Under the pieces are notes generated by a model. The model did no database searches. It was not told the DNA's origin and worked only from the letters and a program-made list of their open reading frames with translations. The translations under genes were made by a program, and so were the position numbers. From NCBI RefSeq assembly GCF_900184965.1, contig NZ_FXYA01000154.1:62001-126000 (forward strand): 64,000 nucleotides of DNA, written 5' to 3'. This document shows, piece after piece, positions 8,290 to 16,566 of this stretch. Each line of letters begins with the position of its first letter. The first letter of the stretch is position 1. The DNA comes from Akkermansia muciniphila. GTDB lineage: Bacteria; Verrucomicrobiota; Verrucomicrobiia; Verrucomicrobiales; Akkermansiaceae.

Positions 8290-9109
8290 AAAAACATACT
8301 TCTACCCCGTCCTCTCGGATTATGACTTCGGCTGGTTCCGTTTATCAGGACCGGGGCTTGCCAACTGCATGTTTGTGGCGGCCCGCGCCTACATACTCAG
8401 CAGGCAGGAAAACGCAGGCTATATTTCCCCCACCTGGACCAAACTCAGCCCGGGAACCTTCCTGCGCCGGGAGAAAGATAAAAGAGTCTATTTCAAAATT
8501 TTCAATGAACTGGGAATCAGCGGATTCAAAAAAATCCGACTGCTGCTTGCGGAAAAATTGCGCCCCGGCTCCCGGAGGGTGAAACAAATCCGCGGCATGG
8601 GGGAATACTTCGACGACCTCAATGAACACATGGACCTGGTGCATGAATTCATTGAAAAAATCACCAGGAAGGAAATTATTGAAAACGTGCGTCCGGAAGC
8701 CCTGAAGGACTGCATCGCCATTCACGTGCGGCTGGGAGACTATTCCCCGGAGATGCGGGTGGATATCTGCTGGTACGTGAATCTCGTCAAGGAAATCCTG
8801 TCCATCAAGCCGTCCCAGCAATTCCTCATCTTTTCCGACGGCTCGGACGAAGAGCTGAGGGAGCTGCTGGCCCTGTCCAACACCAGGCGCGCGTTCTACG
8901 GCAACGCCTACGCGGATATGTACGCCATCAGCAAGTGCAAATGGGTCATCGCTTCGGACTCCACCTTCTCCGCCTGGGGGGCATTCATGGGGGAACGCCC
9001 CATCCTGTTCAACAAAAGGCATTTCAAGCGGGTGTTCCGGGACCGCGTTCCGGAAGCCGTTCTGGGGGACAGCACCCGCATTCCGGATGAATTCAAGACG
9101 CTTCTTTAA
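8279..9109 (+). CDS. Glycosyltransferase family 11-like (alpha-1,2-fucosyltransferase family)
   Basis: 276 aa. Three hallmark regions of GT11 are recognisable. Near the N-terminus GPGLANCMFVAARAY matches the G-x-LGNQMF loop. IAIHVRLGDYS is the HxRxGDY GDP-fucose-binding motif. IFSDGSDEEL and ASDSTFSAWGAFMG match the FSDD and STFSWW motifs. GT11 members usually transfer L-fucose in alpha-1,2 linkage to galactose, but a few enzymes of this fold use other donors, and the first loop is diverged (ANC for GNQ). It overlaps the polymerase gene by 11 bp and precedes a GT4 gene by 2 bp. Confidence 0.75.
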   Translation: MESEKTYFYPVLSDYDFGWFRLSGPGLANCMFVAARAYILSRQENAGYISPTWTKLSPGTFLRREKDKRVYFKIFNELGISGFKKIRLLLAEKLRPGSRRVKQIRGMGEYFDDLNEHMDLVHEFIEKITRKEIIENVRPEALKDCIAIHVRLGDYSPEMRVDICWYVNLVKEILSIKPSQQFLIFSDGSDEELRELLALSNTRRAFYGNAYADMYAISKCKWVIASDSTFSAWGAFMGERPILFNKRHFKRVFRDRVPEAVLGDSTRIPDEFKTLL

Positions 9110-9111
9110 AT

Positions 9112-10155
9112 ATGAAAAAGCAATATGACTTCATCTACCTGACCAATACGCCCTCCTTCTACAAGGCAAGGCTTTGTGAGGAACTGGCGAAAAAACACTC
9201 CGTTCTTCTGGTCCTTTACGGCTATGGGGCGGAAGCGGTCAATACCCGGCTCTCCGACAATGAGAACGGCTTTGACTACTTCTTTCTGCATGAGGGAGAC
9301 GCGGGAAAAAGAAACAAGGCCCTTGTCCTGTTCAGGCTCCTGAAGCTGATGGCCCGGGTCCGGGCCCGCAGAGTGCTGTTCTCCGGCTGGATGGCGCCGG
9401 AATACAACATCTACAGCTTTCTTTCCTCAAAACGGCGCAATGCCGTCATCTGCGAATCGTCAGCCATTGATTCCGGCATGAACGGCTGGAAAGGCCTGCT
9501 TAAAAAAGCCGTCATACGCCGCATGAGCGCGGCTCTCCCTTCCGGTTCCCCCCACCGCGCCCTGTTTGAGCATATCCGCTACCCGGGCGACATCCACGTC
9601 ACGGGCAGCGTCGGCATCTTTAACATGGAAGGCCGCCGCTCCCGTCCCCATTCCCCGTCCTCCCCCCTGAACTACATTTACGTCGGGCGCCTCGCGCCGG
9701 AAAAAAATCTGGAAATGCTCATCAGGGAATTCAACTCCAACGGGCGGCCTCTGACCATCGTGGGGGACGGGCCCCAAAAGGAACTTCTCAGAAACATGGC
9801 CGGGGGCAACATCCGCTTTCTGGGCCACATCCCCAATGACAGGCTCCCGGAAATCTATGAACGGCATGACGTGTTCATCCTCCCCTCGCTCTATGAGCCC
9901 TGGGGTCTGGTCGTGGAAGAAGCCCTCTTCCGGGGGCTGCCCGTCATCGCCAGCGACAAGGTGGGCAGCGCCGCCGACATGGTGACCGCTCTGGAAACGG
10001 GCGCGGTCTTTTCCCTGGCCGCTCCCGACGGCCTGCGCAACGCCATTCATGAAGTTGAAAAGAACTATGAGACCATGGCGCGCCGCGTAGCGGACATCAA
10101 CTGGAACGGCCGCGTGGAAGCGCAGCTCAAGGCATATACCTCCCTTTTAGATTAA
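9112..10155 (+). CDS. Glycosyltransferase family 4
   Basis: 347 aa GT-B protein. N-terminal FIYLTNTPSFYKARL lacks the usual GG loop. The donor lobe has NYIYVGRLAPEKNLEMLI, IVGDGPQKELL and EPWGLVVEE (E262-x7-E270), a variant typical of a GT4 subgroup. Starts 2 bp after the GT11-like gene and its TAA shares a base with the next ATG (TAATG at 10153-10157). Part of the tightly coupled run 8279-12466. Donor unknown. Confidence 0.86.
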   Translation: MKKQYDFIYLTNTPSFYKARLCEELAKKHSVLLVLYGYGAEAVNTRLSDNENGFDYFFLHEGDAGKRNKALVLFRLLKLMARVRARRVLFSGWMAPEYNIYSFLSSKRRNAVICESSAIDSGMNGWKGLLKKAVIRRMSAALPSGSPHRALFEHIRYPGDIHVTGSVGIFNMEGRRSRPHSPSSPLNYIYVGRLAPEKNLEMLIREFNSNGRPLTIVGDGPQKELLRNMAGGNIRFLGHIPNDRLPEIYERHDVFILPSLYEPWGLVVEEALFRGLPVIASDKVGSAADMVTALETGAVFSLAAPDGLRNAIHEVEKNYETMARRVADINWNGRVEAQLKAYTSLLD

Positions 10156-11294
10156 TGGCTCCCATATTACAAACCATCGCATCCCTTGACTCCCGTTCGG
10201 GTGGCACCAGCACCTGCACTTATGACCTGGTCAAAGCTTTGAACGCTTCCGGCATGCCCACGGATATCCTCACCCTCCAGCCCGGCTCCCCGGAAGAACG
10301 GATGGTGGGAGAAGACAGCTTCATCCATGCCTGCCCGTTTGACGCCCGCACCCCCCTCGCCGTCTCCCGGAACATACGCCGTTTTCTGGCCGGCTCCCGA
10401 TACAGCCTCTACCACACCAACGGCCTGTGGCTGGACGTCAACCACGCGACATGCGCGCACGCGCGCAAAACGGACACACCCTGCATCGTTTCCCTGCACG
10501 GCATGCTGTACCCCCAGGCGCTGGAGCGCGGCGGCTGGAAAAAGAAACTCATGCTCGCCCTGGGGCACCGGAAAGACATCGCCGGAGCCGCCTGCGTCCA
10601 CGTCACCTGCGACAAGGAAATGGAATACTACAGGGACATGGGGTTTTCCAACCTCGTGGCCGTCATCCCCAATCCGGTGCGGATTCCGGAATATCTTGCG
10701 GACATCAGGCGCCCCGGGCATGACGGCTTCCGGGCAGGGTTCCTGGGCAGGCTTCATCCCATCAAAAATCTGGAGGCCCTGATCACGGCCTGGGGTCAAC
10801 TGCGCCTCCCGAACGCGGAGCTTCTGCTCATCGGGGACGGAGAACCGGAATACAAGGCCCGGCTGGAAGAACTGGTCCGGGCGGAAAACATTTCCAACAT
10901 CTCCTTCACGGGCTTTGTATCCGGGAGGCGGAAATATGAAATGCTCGCTTCCCTGGACGTCCTGTGCGCCCCCAGCCACCAGGAAAACTTCGGCATGAGC
11001 ATTGCGGAGGCCCTGCTGGCGGGAACGCCCGTCATCGCCAGCCGGGGAACGCCGTGGGAAACGCTGAACACCCGCCGGTGCGGCTGGTGGTGCGGCAAAG
11101 ATTCCTCTTCCCTGGCCGCAGCCCTGGAAAACGCCTTCAGCCTCTCCCCGCAGGAAAGGCTCGCCATGGGGGAACGCGGCCGCGCCCTCGTCATGGAAAC
11201 CTGCGCCGCCCCTCACGCGGCCGACTGCATGAAACGCCTGTACCGGTATCTGCTGGGGCAGGAAGCCAAACCGGAATTTGTCTATCTCCCATGA
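10155..11294 (+). CDS. Glycosyltransferase family 4
   Basis: 379 aa. The N-terminal acceptor loop is SRSGGTSTCTYDLVKAL. The hinge has the VIPNPV element. The donor lobe shows AGFLGRLHPIKNLEALI, LIGDGEPEYKARLE and ENFGMSIAE (E277-x7-E285). These are features of the GT4 subfamily common in exopolysaccharide loci. Coupled at both ends: TAATG with the upstream gene and ATGA with the downstream one. Sugar specificity unknown. Confidence 0.87.
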   Translation: MAPILQTIASLDSRSGGTSTCTYDLVKALNASGMPTDILTLQPGSPEERMVGEDSFIHACPFDARTPLAVSRNIRRFLAGSRYSLYHTNGLWLDVNHATCAHARKTDTPCIVSLHGMLYPQALERGGWKKKLMLALGHRKDIAGAACVHVTCDKEMEYYRDMGFSNLVAVIPNPVRIPEYLADIRRPGHDGFRAGFLGRLHPIKNLEALITAWGQLRLPNAELLLIGDGEPEYKARLEELVRAENISNISFTGFVSGRRKYEMLASLDVLCAPSHQENFGMSIAEALLAGTPVIASRGTPWETLNTRRCGWWCGKDSSSLAAALENAFSLSPQERLAMGERGRALVMETCAAPHAADCMKRLYRYLLGQEAKPEFVYLP

Positions 11295-12466
11295 ACATCC
11301 TCTTTTTGCTTGGAAAATTCCCTTCCGTGGGCGGCGTGGAAACCGTCACCGCCATTTTGGCGAATGAATTTTCCGCCCGGGGCCACGCGGTGCACGTGGT
11401 TTCCTTTGAACAGGTGACGGAAACGCCCACCCCCGCGCTGGACGACCGGGTCACCCTGCACCGGCTGAGCTACCCCGTCTCCAGCCGGGCCAACCGGGAC
11501 GCCCTGCGGGACATCCTGGTCTCCAGTCACATTGACGTCATCATCAACCAGTGGTGCCTGCCCTTCCACGTCACCAGGCTGTGCCGGAAAGCCATGAAAG
11601 GCCTTCCATGCCGCCTGCTGGCCGTCCACCACAACGCCCCGGACTGCAACGCCCGGCTGGAAGGCCTCCGGATGCGCATCGCCCGGACGGGAAACCCGTT
11701 CAACAGGGCGTGCCTGCGCCTTCTGCTGAAAGGCTGCTCCATGGCTACCGGTGCCAGCCTGCGTTACGTTTACGCTCACAGCGACCGTTACATCCTCCTT
11801 TCTGACAGTTTCCACCAGTCCTTCCGGAACATCACCGGACTGAAGGATACCGGAAAACTTCTGACGATTCCCAACCCCATTACCGTGGAAAATCCGGAAT
11901 TCCGCTATGATCCGGCCCTCAAGAAAAAGGAGGTTCTCTTTGTCGGACGGCTGGAACCCAACCAGAAACGGGTCTCCCGCGTGCTGGAAACATGGGCGCT
12001 GCTGGAACCCCGCTTCCCGGACTGGACTCTCCGCCTGGTGGGAGACGGCCCGGAAAAACGCTCCCTTCAGGAATTCTGTGCGGAACACCGCCTGAAGCAC
12101 GTCACCTTTGAAGGCTTCCAAAATCCGGCTCCGTATTACGAACAGGCTTCCCTGCTCTTGTTAACCTCGGAATATGAAGGATTCGGCCTGGTAATCGTGG
12201 AAGGCATGTCCTTCGGCGTCTCCCCCATCGTTTACGGAAGCTTTTCCGCCGCCTATGACCTGGTGGACCACGGCAAGGACGGCTGCATCCTGCCCGCAGC
12301 CGGAGGGTTCCAAGCGAGCCGGATGGCGGAAATGGCCGCAGGGCTGATGCAGGAACCGGCCGCCCTGCACGCCATGGCGCGGAAAGCCATAGCCAAAAGC
12401 CGGAAATTCACGCGGGAGCACATCATTCCCCAGTGGGAAAAGGCCTTCCGACCAAACGCCTCCTGA
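11291..12466 (+). CDS. Glycosyltransferase family 4, paralogue of the 2609 and 3763 proteins
   Basis: 391 aa from ATG 11291, which overlaps the upstream TGA as ATGA and starts with the first beta strand (NILFLLGKFPS). The frame is open for another 109 codons upstream, but that part lies inside the previous gene. Motifs: SVGGVETVTAILANEF, VLFVGRLEPNQKRVSR, LVGDGPEKRSL, FEGFQNPAPYY, EGFGLVIVE (E296-x7-E304). The QNPxPYY element and the spacing match the two other paralogues, suggesting in-locus duplication and a related donor or linkage. Confidence 0.87.
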   Translation: MNILFLLGKFPSVGGVETVTAILANEFSARGHAVHVVSFEQVTETPTPALDDRVTLHRLSYPVSSRANRDALRDILVSSHIDVIINQWCLPFHVTRLCRKAMKGLPCRLLAVHHNAPDCNARLEGLRMRIARTGNPFNRACLRLLLKGCSMATGASLRYVYAHSDRYILLSDSFHQSFRNITGLKDTGKLLTIPNPITVENPEFRYDPALKKKEVLFVGRLEPNQKRVSRVLETWALLEPRFPDWTLRLVGDGPEKRSLQEFCAEHRLKHVTFEGFQNPAPYYEQASLLLLTSEYEGFGLVIVEGMSFGVSPIVYGSFSAAYDLVDHGKDGCILPAAGGFQASRMAEMAAGLMQEPAALHAMARKAIAKSRKFTREHIIPQWEKAFRPNAS

Positions 12467-12488
12467 ACACGCCTTCCCCCCTTTCTAC

Positions 12489-14060
12489 ATGGAACAGACC
12501 CGGAACAAAACGGACATCGCATTCACCGTCAGCGGCAGGCTCGCCGTATCCTGCGCCGTGGCCTACATGACGCTCCCGACCATCCTTTTCCTGCTGGGAT
12601 GGGTCAGGCCCCTGTTTTCCGTTCCGGCCGCTGCGGCCGTAGCCGCGGCAGCCGTCCTGCTGAGCGCAACAATCCCGGCCCCCACGCTTCATTTCACCAG
12701 GCGCCAGATGGCCATTTACCTTTGCGTCCTCGCCCTTTCCCTTCTGTGGCTTCTGGCGGGCGGAATGACGGGAATCACTTCCCAGCACGCGGACTTCGTG
12801 GTCCGCAACCCCATTTATGAAACGCTCATCCGCTGCGACTGGCCGCTGGTGGACGCGGGAGGGCGGCCCTTCATCTACTACCTCGCCTTTTGGCTTCCCC
12901 CGGCCCTGGCGTGCAAATGCCTCTCCTGTTCGGACATCTTCATCATCAACTACGTCCTGACCGCCTGGACGGGGCTGGGCCTGGCGCTAACCCTCACGGT
13001 CCTCTGGAGCAAATTCCGTACGGCCACCCTGCTTTTCCTGCTCCTGCTCATCTTCCAGGGCCCGCTGGACGGCATCGTCAGGTGGGGGCTTCATTTATTC
13101 CATTTGCAAGGGCCGCTGGCCCACGAACTTTACCTGACGGTACTGGCGTTCTTCGGGGGCGTGCCCCCCACCATGCAGCTTCACTACACCTTCCATCACA
13201 CCACGCTGCTGTGGCTGTTCCTGTCCATGGCGGTCGCCTGGGACATTCCGCCCAAATACCAGCTCTTCCTGGCCTCCCTGTGCCTGCTCGCCTCTCCCAT
13301 CGGCTCGCTGGGCCTTCTGGTCTTCATCGCCGTCCGCACGCTGATCCTCCGCACGCCCGTCAGGCAATACTTCTCCTCCTGGACGGTGCTGGCGGGCGCC
13401 GCGCTGGTGCTGCTGGCCGGCATCTATTTCACGAGCAGCAACGGAAACAACCGCATCCGCCTGACGTGGCAGGACTCCCCCTTTGACCTGCTCCAGTACG
13501 GCAACTGGAAATTCTGGGCCGCCATGGCCGGCTCCTGGCTGCTGACGGTCGGCGTTCCGGCGGCGCTCCTGTTCCGCCGCTTCAAAAAAGACGCCCTGTT
13601 CTGGTCAGCCCTGTCCATTCTCACCCTTACCTACTTCATTTACATAGGTTCCGTGGGCGGCTACAATGAATTCTGCTACAAAGCCTCCAGCGTCAGCTTC
13701 TTCTGCCTGGCTCTCATCTTCACCCGCATCTTCTCGGAACGGATGGGGCCGCCCCGGTGGCGCCGGCTGTGCGTCTGTTACCTGATCCTGGCCGCGCTCC
13801 CCAGCCTTTCCGTCTTTGCCAAGGCCGCCCCCACGCTCGCCTTCTCGGAACCCGCGCGGCTTGCCAACATGCAGCGGGAATGGAAGGGGCACCTCCACCA
13901 CCCGGAACATCCCTGGAACCGCCCGCTTTGGGGAACCGGAGAAGGACGCGCCTTCAGGAACATCTATTTCCAAAAGGCGGGCCAGTCCGCGGACGGCCCG
14001 CTGGCCCCCTTTTCCACCGGAATAAGGACGGATGCGGAACCCGCCGCTCCGCGTCCATAA
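12489..14060 (+). CDS. Large polytopic membrane protein of unknown function in the polysaccharide locus
   Basis: 523 aa with roughly ten to twelve hydrophobic segments spread over the whole length, and a soluble tail from about residue 440. I do not recognise a family. A periplasmic-type loop after the second or third segment contains ADFVVRNPIYETLIRCDWP, and a later part has FHHTTLLWLFLSM. The overall layout resembles GT-C glycosyltransferases or a second polymerase-like protein. The start is preceded by a pyrimidine-rich stretch rather than a Shine-Dalgarno sequence. The position between GT4 and acetyltransferase genes argues for a role in polymer assembly or modification, but this is inference only. 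Confidence 0.7.
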   Translation: MEQTRNKTDIAFTVSGRLAVSCAVAYMTLPTILFLLGWVRPLFSVPAAAAVAAAAVLLSATIPAPTLHFTRRQMAIYLCVLALSLLWLLAGGMTGITSQHADFVVRNPIYETLIRCDWPLVDAGGRPFIYYLAFWLPPALACKCLSCSDIFIINYVLTAWTGLGLALTLTVLWSKFRTATLLFLLLLIFQGPLDGIVRWGLHLFHLQGPLAHELYLTVLAFFGGVPPTMQLHYTFHHTTLLWLFLSMAVAWDIPPKYQLFLASLCLLASPIGSLGLLVFIAVRTLILRTPVRQYFSSWTVLAGAALVLLAGIYFTSSNGNNRIRLTWQDSPFDLLQYGNWKFWAAMAGSWLLTVGVPAALLFRRFKKDALFWSALSILTLTYFIYIGSVGGYNEFCYKASSVSFFCLALIFTRIFSERMGPPRWRRLCVCYLILAALPSLSVFAKAAPTLAFSEPARLANMQREWKGHLHHPEHPWNRPLWGTGEGRAFRNIYFQKAGQSADGPLAPFSTGIRTDAEPAAPRP

Positions 14061-14090
14061 CCCCCCCTTCCACCTCCGCACCCTTTCGCC

Positions 14091-14630
14091 ATGGACCTTT
14101 CCCGTTACCAGGAACATTACTCCCTCAGCTACCGCCTCAAACGGTACGGCTGGTATATTGTCAACAGGACCCTCTTCCGGATCATGGTCACCAACGCCAT
14201 GAAAGTTCCCCGGAACCTTCTGCTGCGCCTGTTCGGGGCGCGCATACCGCTCGCCTCCCTCGTTTACCCCAGCAGTAAAATCTGGGCTCCCTGGAACCTC
14301 TCCGTAGGGGAATACGCCTGCATCGGCCCCGATACGGAAATTTACAACAAGGCCCCCATCACCATCGGGAACCACGCCGTCATCTCCCAGGGGGCCTTCC
14401 TCTGCACGGCCTCCCATGACATCTCGGACCCCGCCCACTCCCTCATTTCCGCCCCCATTACCGTGGAAGACCAGGCATGGGTGGCGGCGCAGGCCTTTGT
14501 GGGCATGGGGGTGACGGTTGGCAGGGGAGCCGTGGTAGGAGCCCGCAGCGCCGTATTCAGGGACGTGGCTCCCTGGACGGTTGTAGGCGGGAACCCGGCC
14601 CAATTCATCAAACAACGCACGATCCGCTGA
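14091..14630 (+). CDS. Hexapeptide-repeat O-acetyltransferase (WcaF/LbetaH type)
   Basis: 179 aa. An N-terminal helix region (YSLSYRLKRYGWYIVNRTLF) like that of colanic acid acetyltransferase WcaF precedes a left-handed beta-helix. The hexapeptide steps are visible from about residue 60 (I-x-x-x-x-x pattern through LSVGEYACIG, ITIGNHAVISQG, ITVEDQAWVAAQAFVGMGVTVGRGAVVGA). The ASHD segment supplies the likely catalytic His. The end VGGNPAQFIKQR is typical of the family. Predicted to acetylate a sugar using acetyl-CoA in the cytoplasm. Only 3 bp separate it from the following GT2 gene. Confidence 0.85.
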   Translation: MDLSRYQEHYSLSYRLKRYGWYIVNRTLFRIMVTNAMKVPRNLLLRLFGARIPLASLVYPSSKIWAPWNLSVGEYACIGPDTEIYNKAPITIGNHAVISQGAFLCTASHDISDPAHSLISAPITVEDQAWVAAQAFVGMGVTVGRGAVVGARSAVFRDVAPWTVVGGNPAQFIKQRTIR

Positions 14631-14633
14631 ACC

Positions 14634-15482
14634 ATGCTTAACCTCGCCGTCATCATCCTCGCCAGAAATGAGGAGCTCCATATCCGCCGCTGTCTGGAAA
14701 ACATTCTTCCCATCGCCAGGGAAGTCTTTGTCATTGACTGTTTTTCCACGGACAACACCGCCGCCATCTGCCGGGAATACCCCCGGGTGCAGGTCATCCA
14801 GCATGAATGGCCCGGCCTGTACGCCCTGCAATTCAACTGGGCTCTGGACAACTGCCCCATCACCGCAGAATGGGTCCTGAGACTGGACGCGGACGAATGG
14901 TTCATGCCGGAAGCCCTGGAAGAACTGAAAGAAAAACTGCCCTCCCTCCCCCCGGACGTCACCGGAATCATCCACAAGCGCAGGCATATTTTCCTGGGCC
15001 GTTGGATGAAGCACGGCGTTTACCCGGTCAAGCTGCTGCGCCTGTTCCGCTACGGCGCGGCCAGGTGCGAACAGCGCCATATGGACGAACACATGGAACT
15101 CAGCCGGGGCCGCTCCGTCGAATTCGAATACGACTTCGTGGACGAAAACCTGAATGACCTGGGATGGTGGGCGCACAAGCACGTGGACTATTCCGCCCGG
15201 GAAGCGGCGGATATTGAAGACATCCTCTCCTCCTCCGCGGCGGCCTCCGGCATCAGCGGTCAGGCGGCCAAAAAGCGGGCCATGAAGGAACGCTACGCCC
15301 GCCAGCCGCTTTTCTGGCGTTCCTTCGCCTACTTCTGCTACCGTTATTTCCTGAAACTGGGTTTTCTGGACGGCAGGGAAGGATTTTTGTGGCATTTCAT
15401 GCAGGGATGGTGGTACAGGACCCTCGTGGATGCCCGGCAATTCGAAAAACAGAAACAAGACGCCGCCAAAACGGCACGCTGA
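14634..15482 (+). CDS. Glycosyltransferase family 2 (WaaE/KdtX-like)
   Basis: 282 aa. N-terminal LAVIILARNEELHIRRCLENI, VIDCFSTDNT and LRLDADEWF (DxD-type site) are characteristic of the lipopolysaccharide core beta-1,4-glucosyltransferase (WaaE) branch of GT2. A later HKRRHIFLGRWMKHGVYP segment and RHMDEHMEL are also found in that branch. The C-terminal part has a hydrophobic aromatic stretch (FAYFCYRYFLKLGF) that may contact the membrane. Start at ATG 14634 just after the acetyltransferase stop. Whether it acts on core or on the repeat unit is unknown. Confidence 0.82.
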   Translation: MLNLAVIILARNEELHIRRCLENILPIAREVFVIDCFSTDNTAAICREYPRVQVIQHEWPGLYALQFNWALDNCPITAEWVLRLDADEWFMPEALEELKEKLPSLPPDVTGIIHKRRHIFLGRWMKHGVYPVKLLRLFRYGAARCEQRHMDEHMELSRGRSVEFEYDFVDENLNDLGWWAHKHVDYSAREAADIEDILSSSAAASGISGQAAKKRAMKERYARQPLFWRSFAYFCYRYFLKLGFLDGREGFLWHFMQGWWYRTLVDARQFEKQKQDAAKTAR

Positions 15483-15507
15483 TTCCATTCCACCCCGCTT
15501 TCTCTCC

Positions 15508-16512
15508 ATGTCCCCCCTTTTTTCCATCATCATCCCCGTTTACCGTTCCGGCCCCTTCCTCAGAGACTGCCTGGACTCCATCAGGAACCAGACCCTGACG
15601 GACTGGGAATGCATCTGCATCAATGACGGCTCCCCGGACGAGAGCGGAGCCATTCTGGACGAATATGCCCGGAAGGATTCCCGTTTCACCGCCATCCACC
15701 AGGACAACCGGGGCGTAAGCGCCGCGCGCAACGCGGGGCTCTCCGTGGCGAAGGGAAGCTGGACCGCCTTTGTGGACGGGGACGATACCGTAGAGCCGGA
15801 CATGCTGGACTGCCTGCATGAGGCGGCTCTGCGCACGCCGGAAGCCTCCCTCCTCTGCTACGGAATCAGCAAAGACTTCCATACGGGGCTCCGGCTCATC
15901 CGCACGGAAACCACCCTCCCAAGCCGGGACCAGCACATCCCCGCGGAGGAAACGGGGGCCTTCCTGCGCTACCTGCTGACCAGCCTGGACATGGAATCCT
16001 CCTGCAACAAACTGTTCCGCACGGAACTCCTGAAAAAAAACGGCATCCGCTTCAATACCTCCGCCGTCGTATTTGAAGACTTCCAGTTTGTCCTGGACTA
16101 CCTTTCCGCCTGCTCCCCGGACATCAGCCTGGTCAAAAAAGCCTTCTACCACTACCGCGCGCAGGAAAAGGAAAACGGAGCGGCCAAGCGCAGCCGCTTC
16201 AACCTCGTCCGGGACATAGACACGCTCACGGCCAAATTCCTGGCCTGGATCAGCACCCTTTCTCTCCCGCAGGAAGACATCCCCGTCGTCAAAGGCTACA
16301 TCCTGCAAAAAATCAGCGTGATTTTCCATGCCCTCCAGCGGCAACCCTATGCCGCGCGCAGGGAAGTATTCCGGGACTTCCTTTCCAGCGGTCTGGCCGC
16401 CCGCAAGGCGGAGCTTCCCCTGTGCGGCCGCTACTACCACCTCGTCTGCCGCCTGCTGGCGGCGCGCAGATACCGGCTGGCCCACCTTCTGCTGAAAACA
16501 AGGAACATTTAA
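15508..16512 (+). CDS. Glycosyltransferase family 2
   Basis: 334 aa. Start ATG 15508 is chosen because LFSIIIPVYRSG, the first GT-A strand, follows directly; an upstream ATG at 15430 would overlap the previous gene. Motifs: CINDGSPDESGAILDEY, NRGVSAARNAGL and FVDGDD (metal site). The N-terminal 110 residues are closely similar to those of the next gene (16567-17595), with near-identical ILDEY and RGVSAARN blocks, so the two are paralogues with diverged acceptor halves. An A8 run lies at 16033-16040 within the coding part. Donor unknown. Confidence 0.86.
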   Translation: MSPLFSIIIPVYRSGPFLRDCLDSIRNQTLTDWECICINDGSPDESGAILDEYARKDSRFTAIHQDNRGVSAARNAGLSVAKGSWTAFVDGDDTVEPDMLDCLHEAALRTPEASLLCYGISKDFHTGLRLIRTETTLPSRDQHIPAEETGAFLRYLLTSLDMESSCNKLFRTELLKKNGIRFNTSAVVFEDFQFVLDYLSACSPDISLVKKAFYHYRAQEKENGAAKRSRFNLVRDIDTLTAKFLAWISTLSLPQEDIPVVKGYILQKISVIFHALQRQPYAARREVFRDFLSSGLAARKAELPLCGRYYHLVCRLLAARRYRLAHLLLKTRNI

Positions 16513-16566
16513 CCCTCTGAGCCTCCCCATCCAAACGGCATCGCCCATACACAGCCTTTCAACAAT

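Noticed and set aside
13605-15533. Long minus-strand open frame of 642 codons opposite the polysaccharide genes (similar ones at 15397-17421 and 35252-37858)
   Set aside because: These arise from GC-rich codon bias in the real plus-strand genes. They have no protein motif, atypical composition, and lie opposite well-supported genes.
16033-16040. A8 run in a GT2 gene as a fourth phase-variation tract
   Set aside because: It encodes Lys-Lys in a common context, and runs of 7-8 A occur several times in the window, so it does not stand out as the C9-C10 tracts do.
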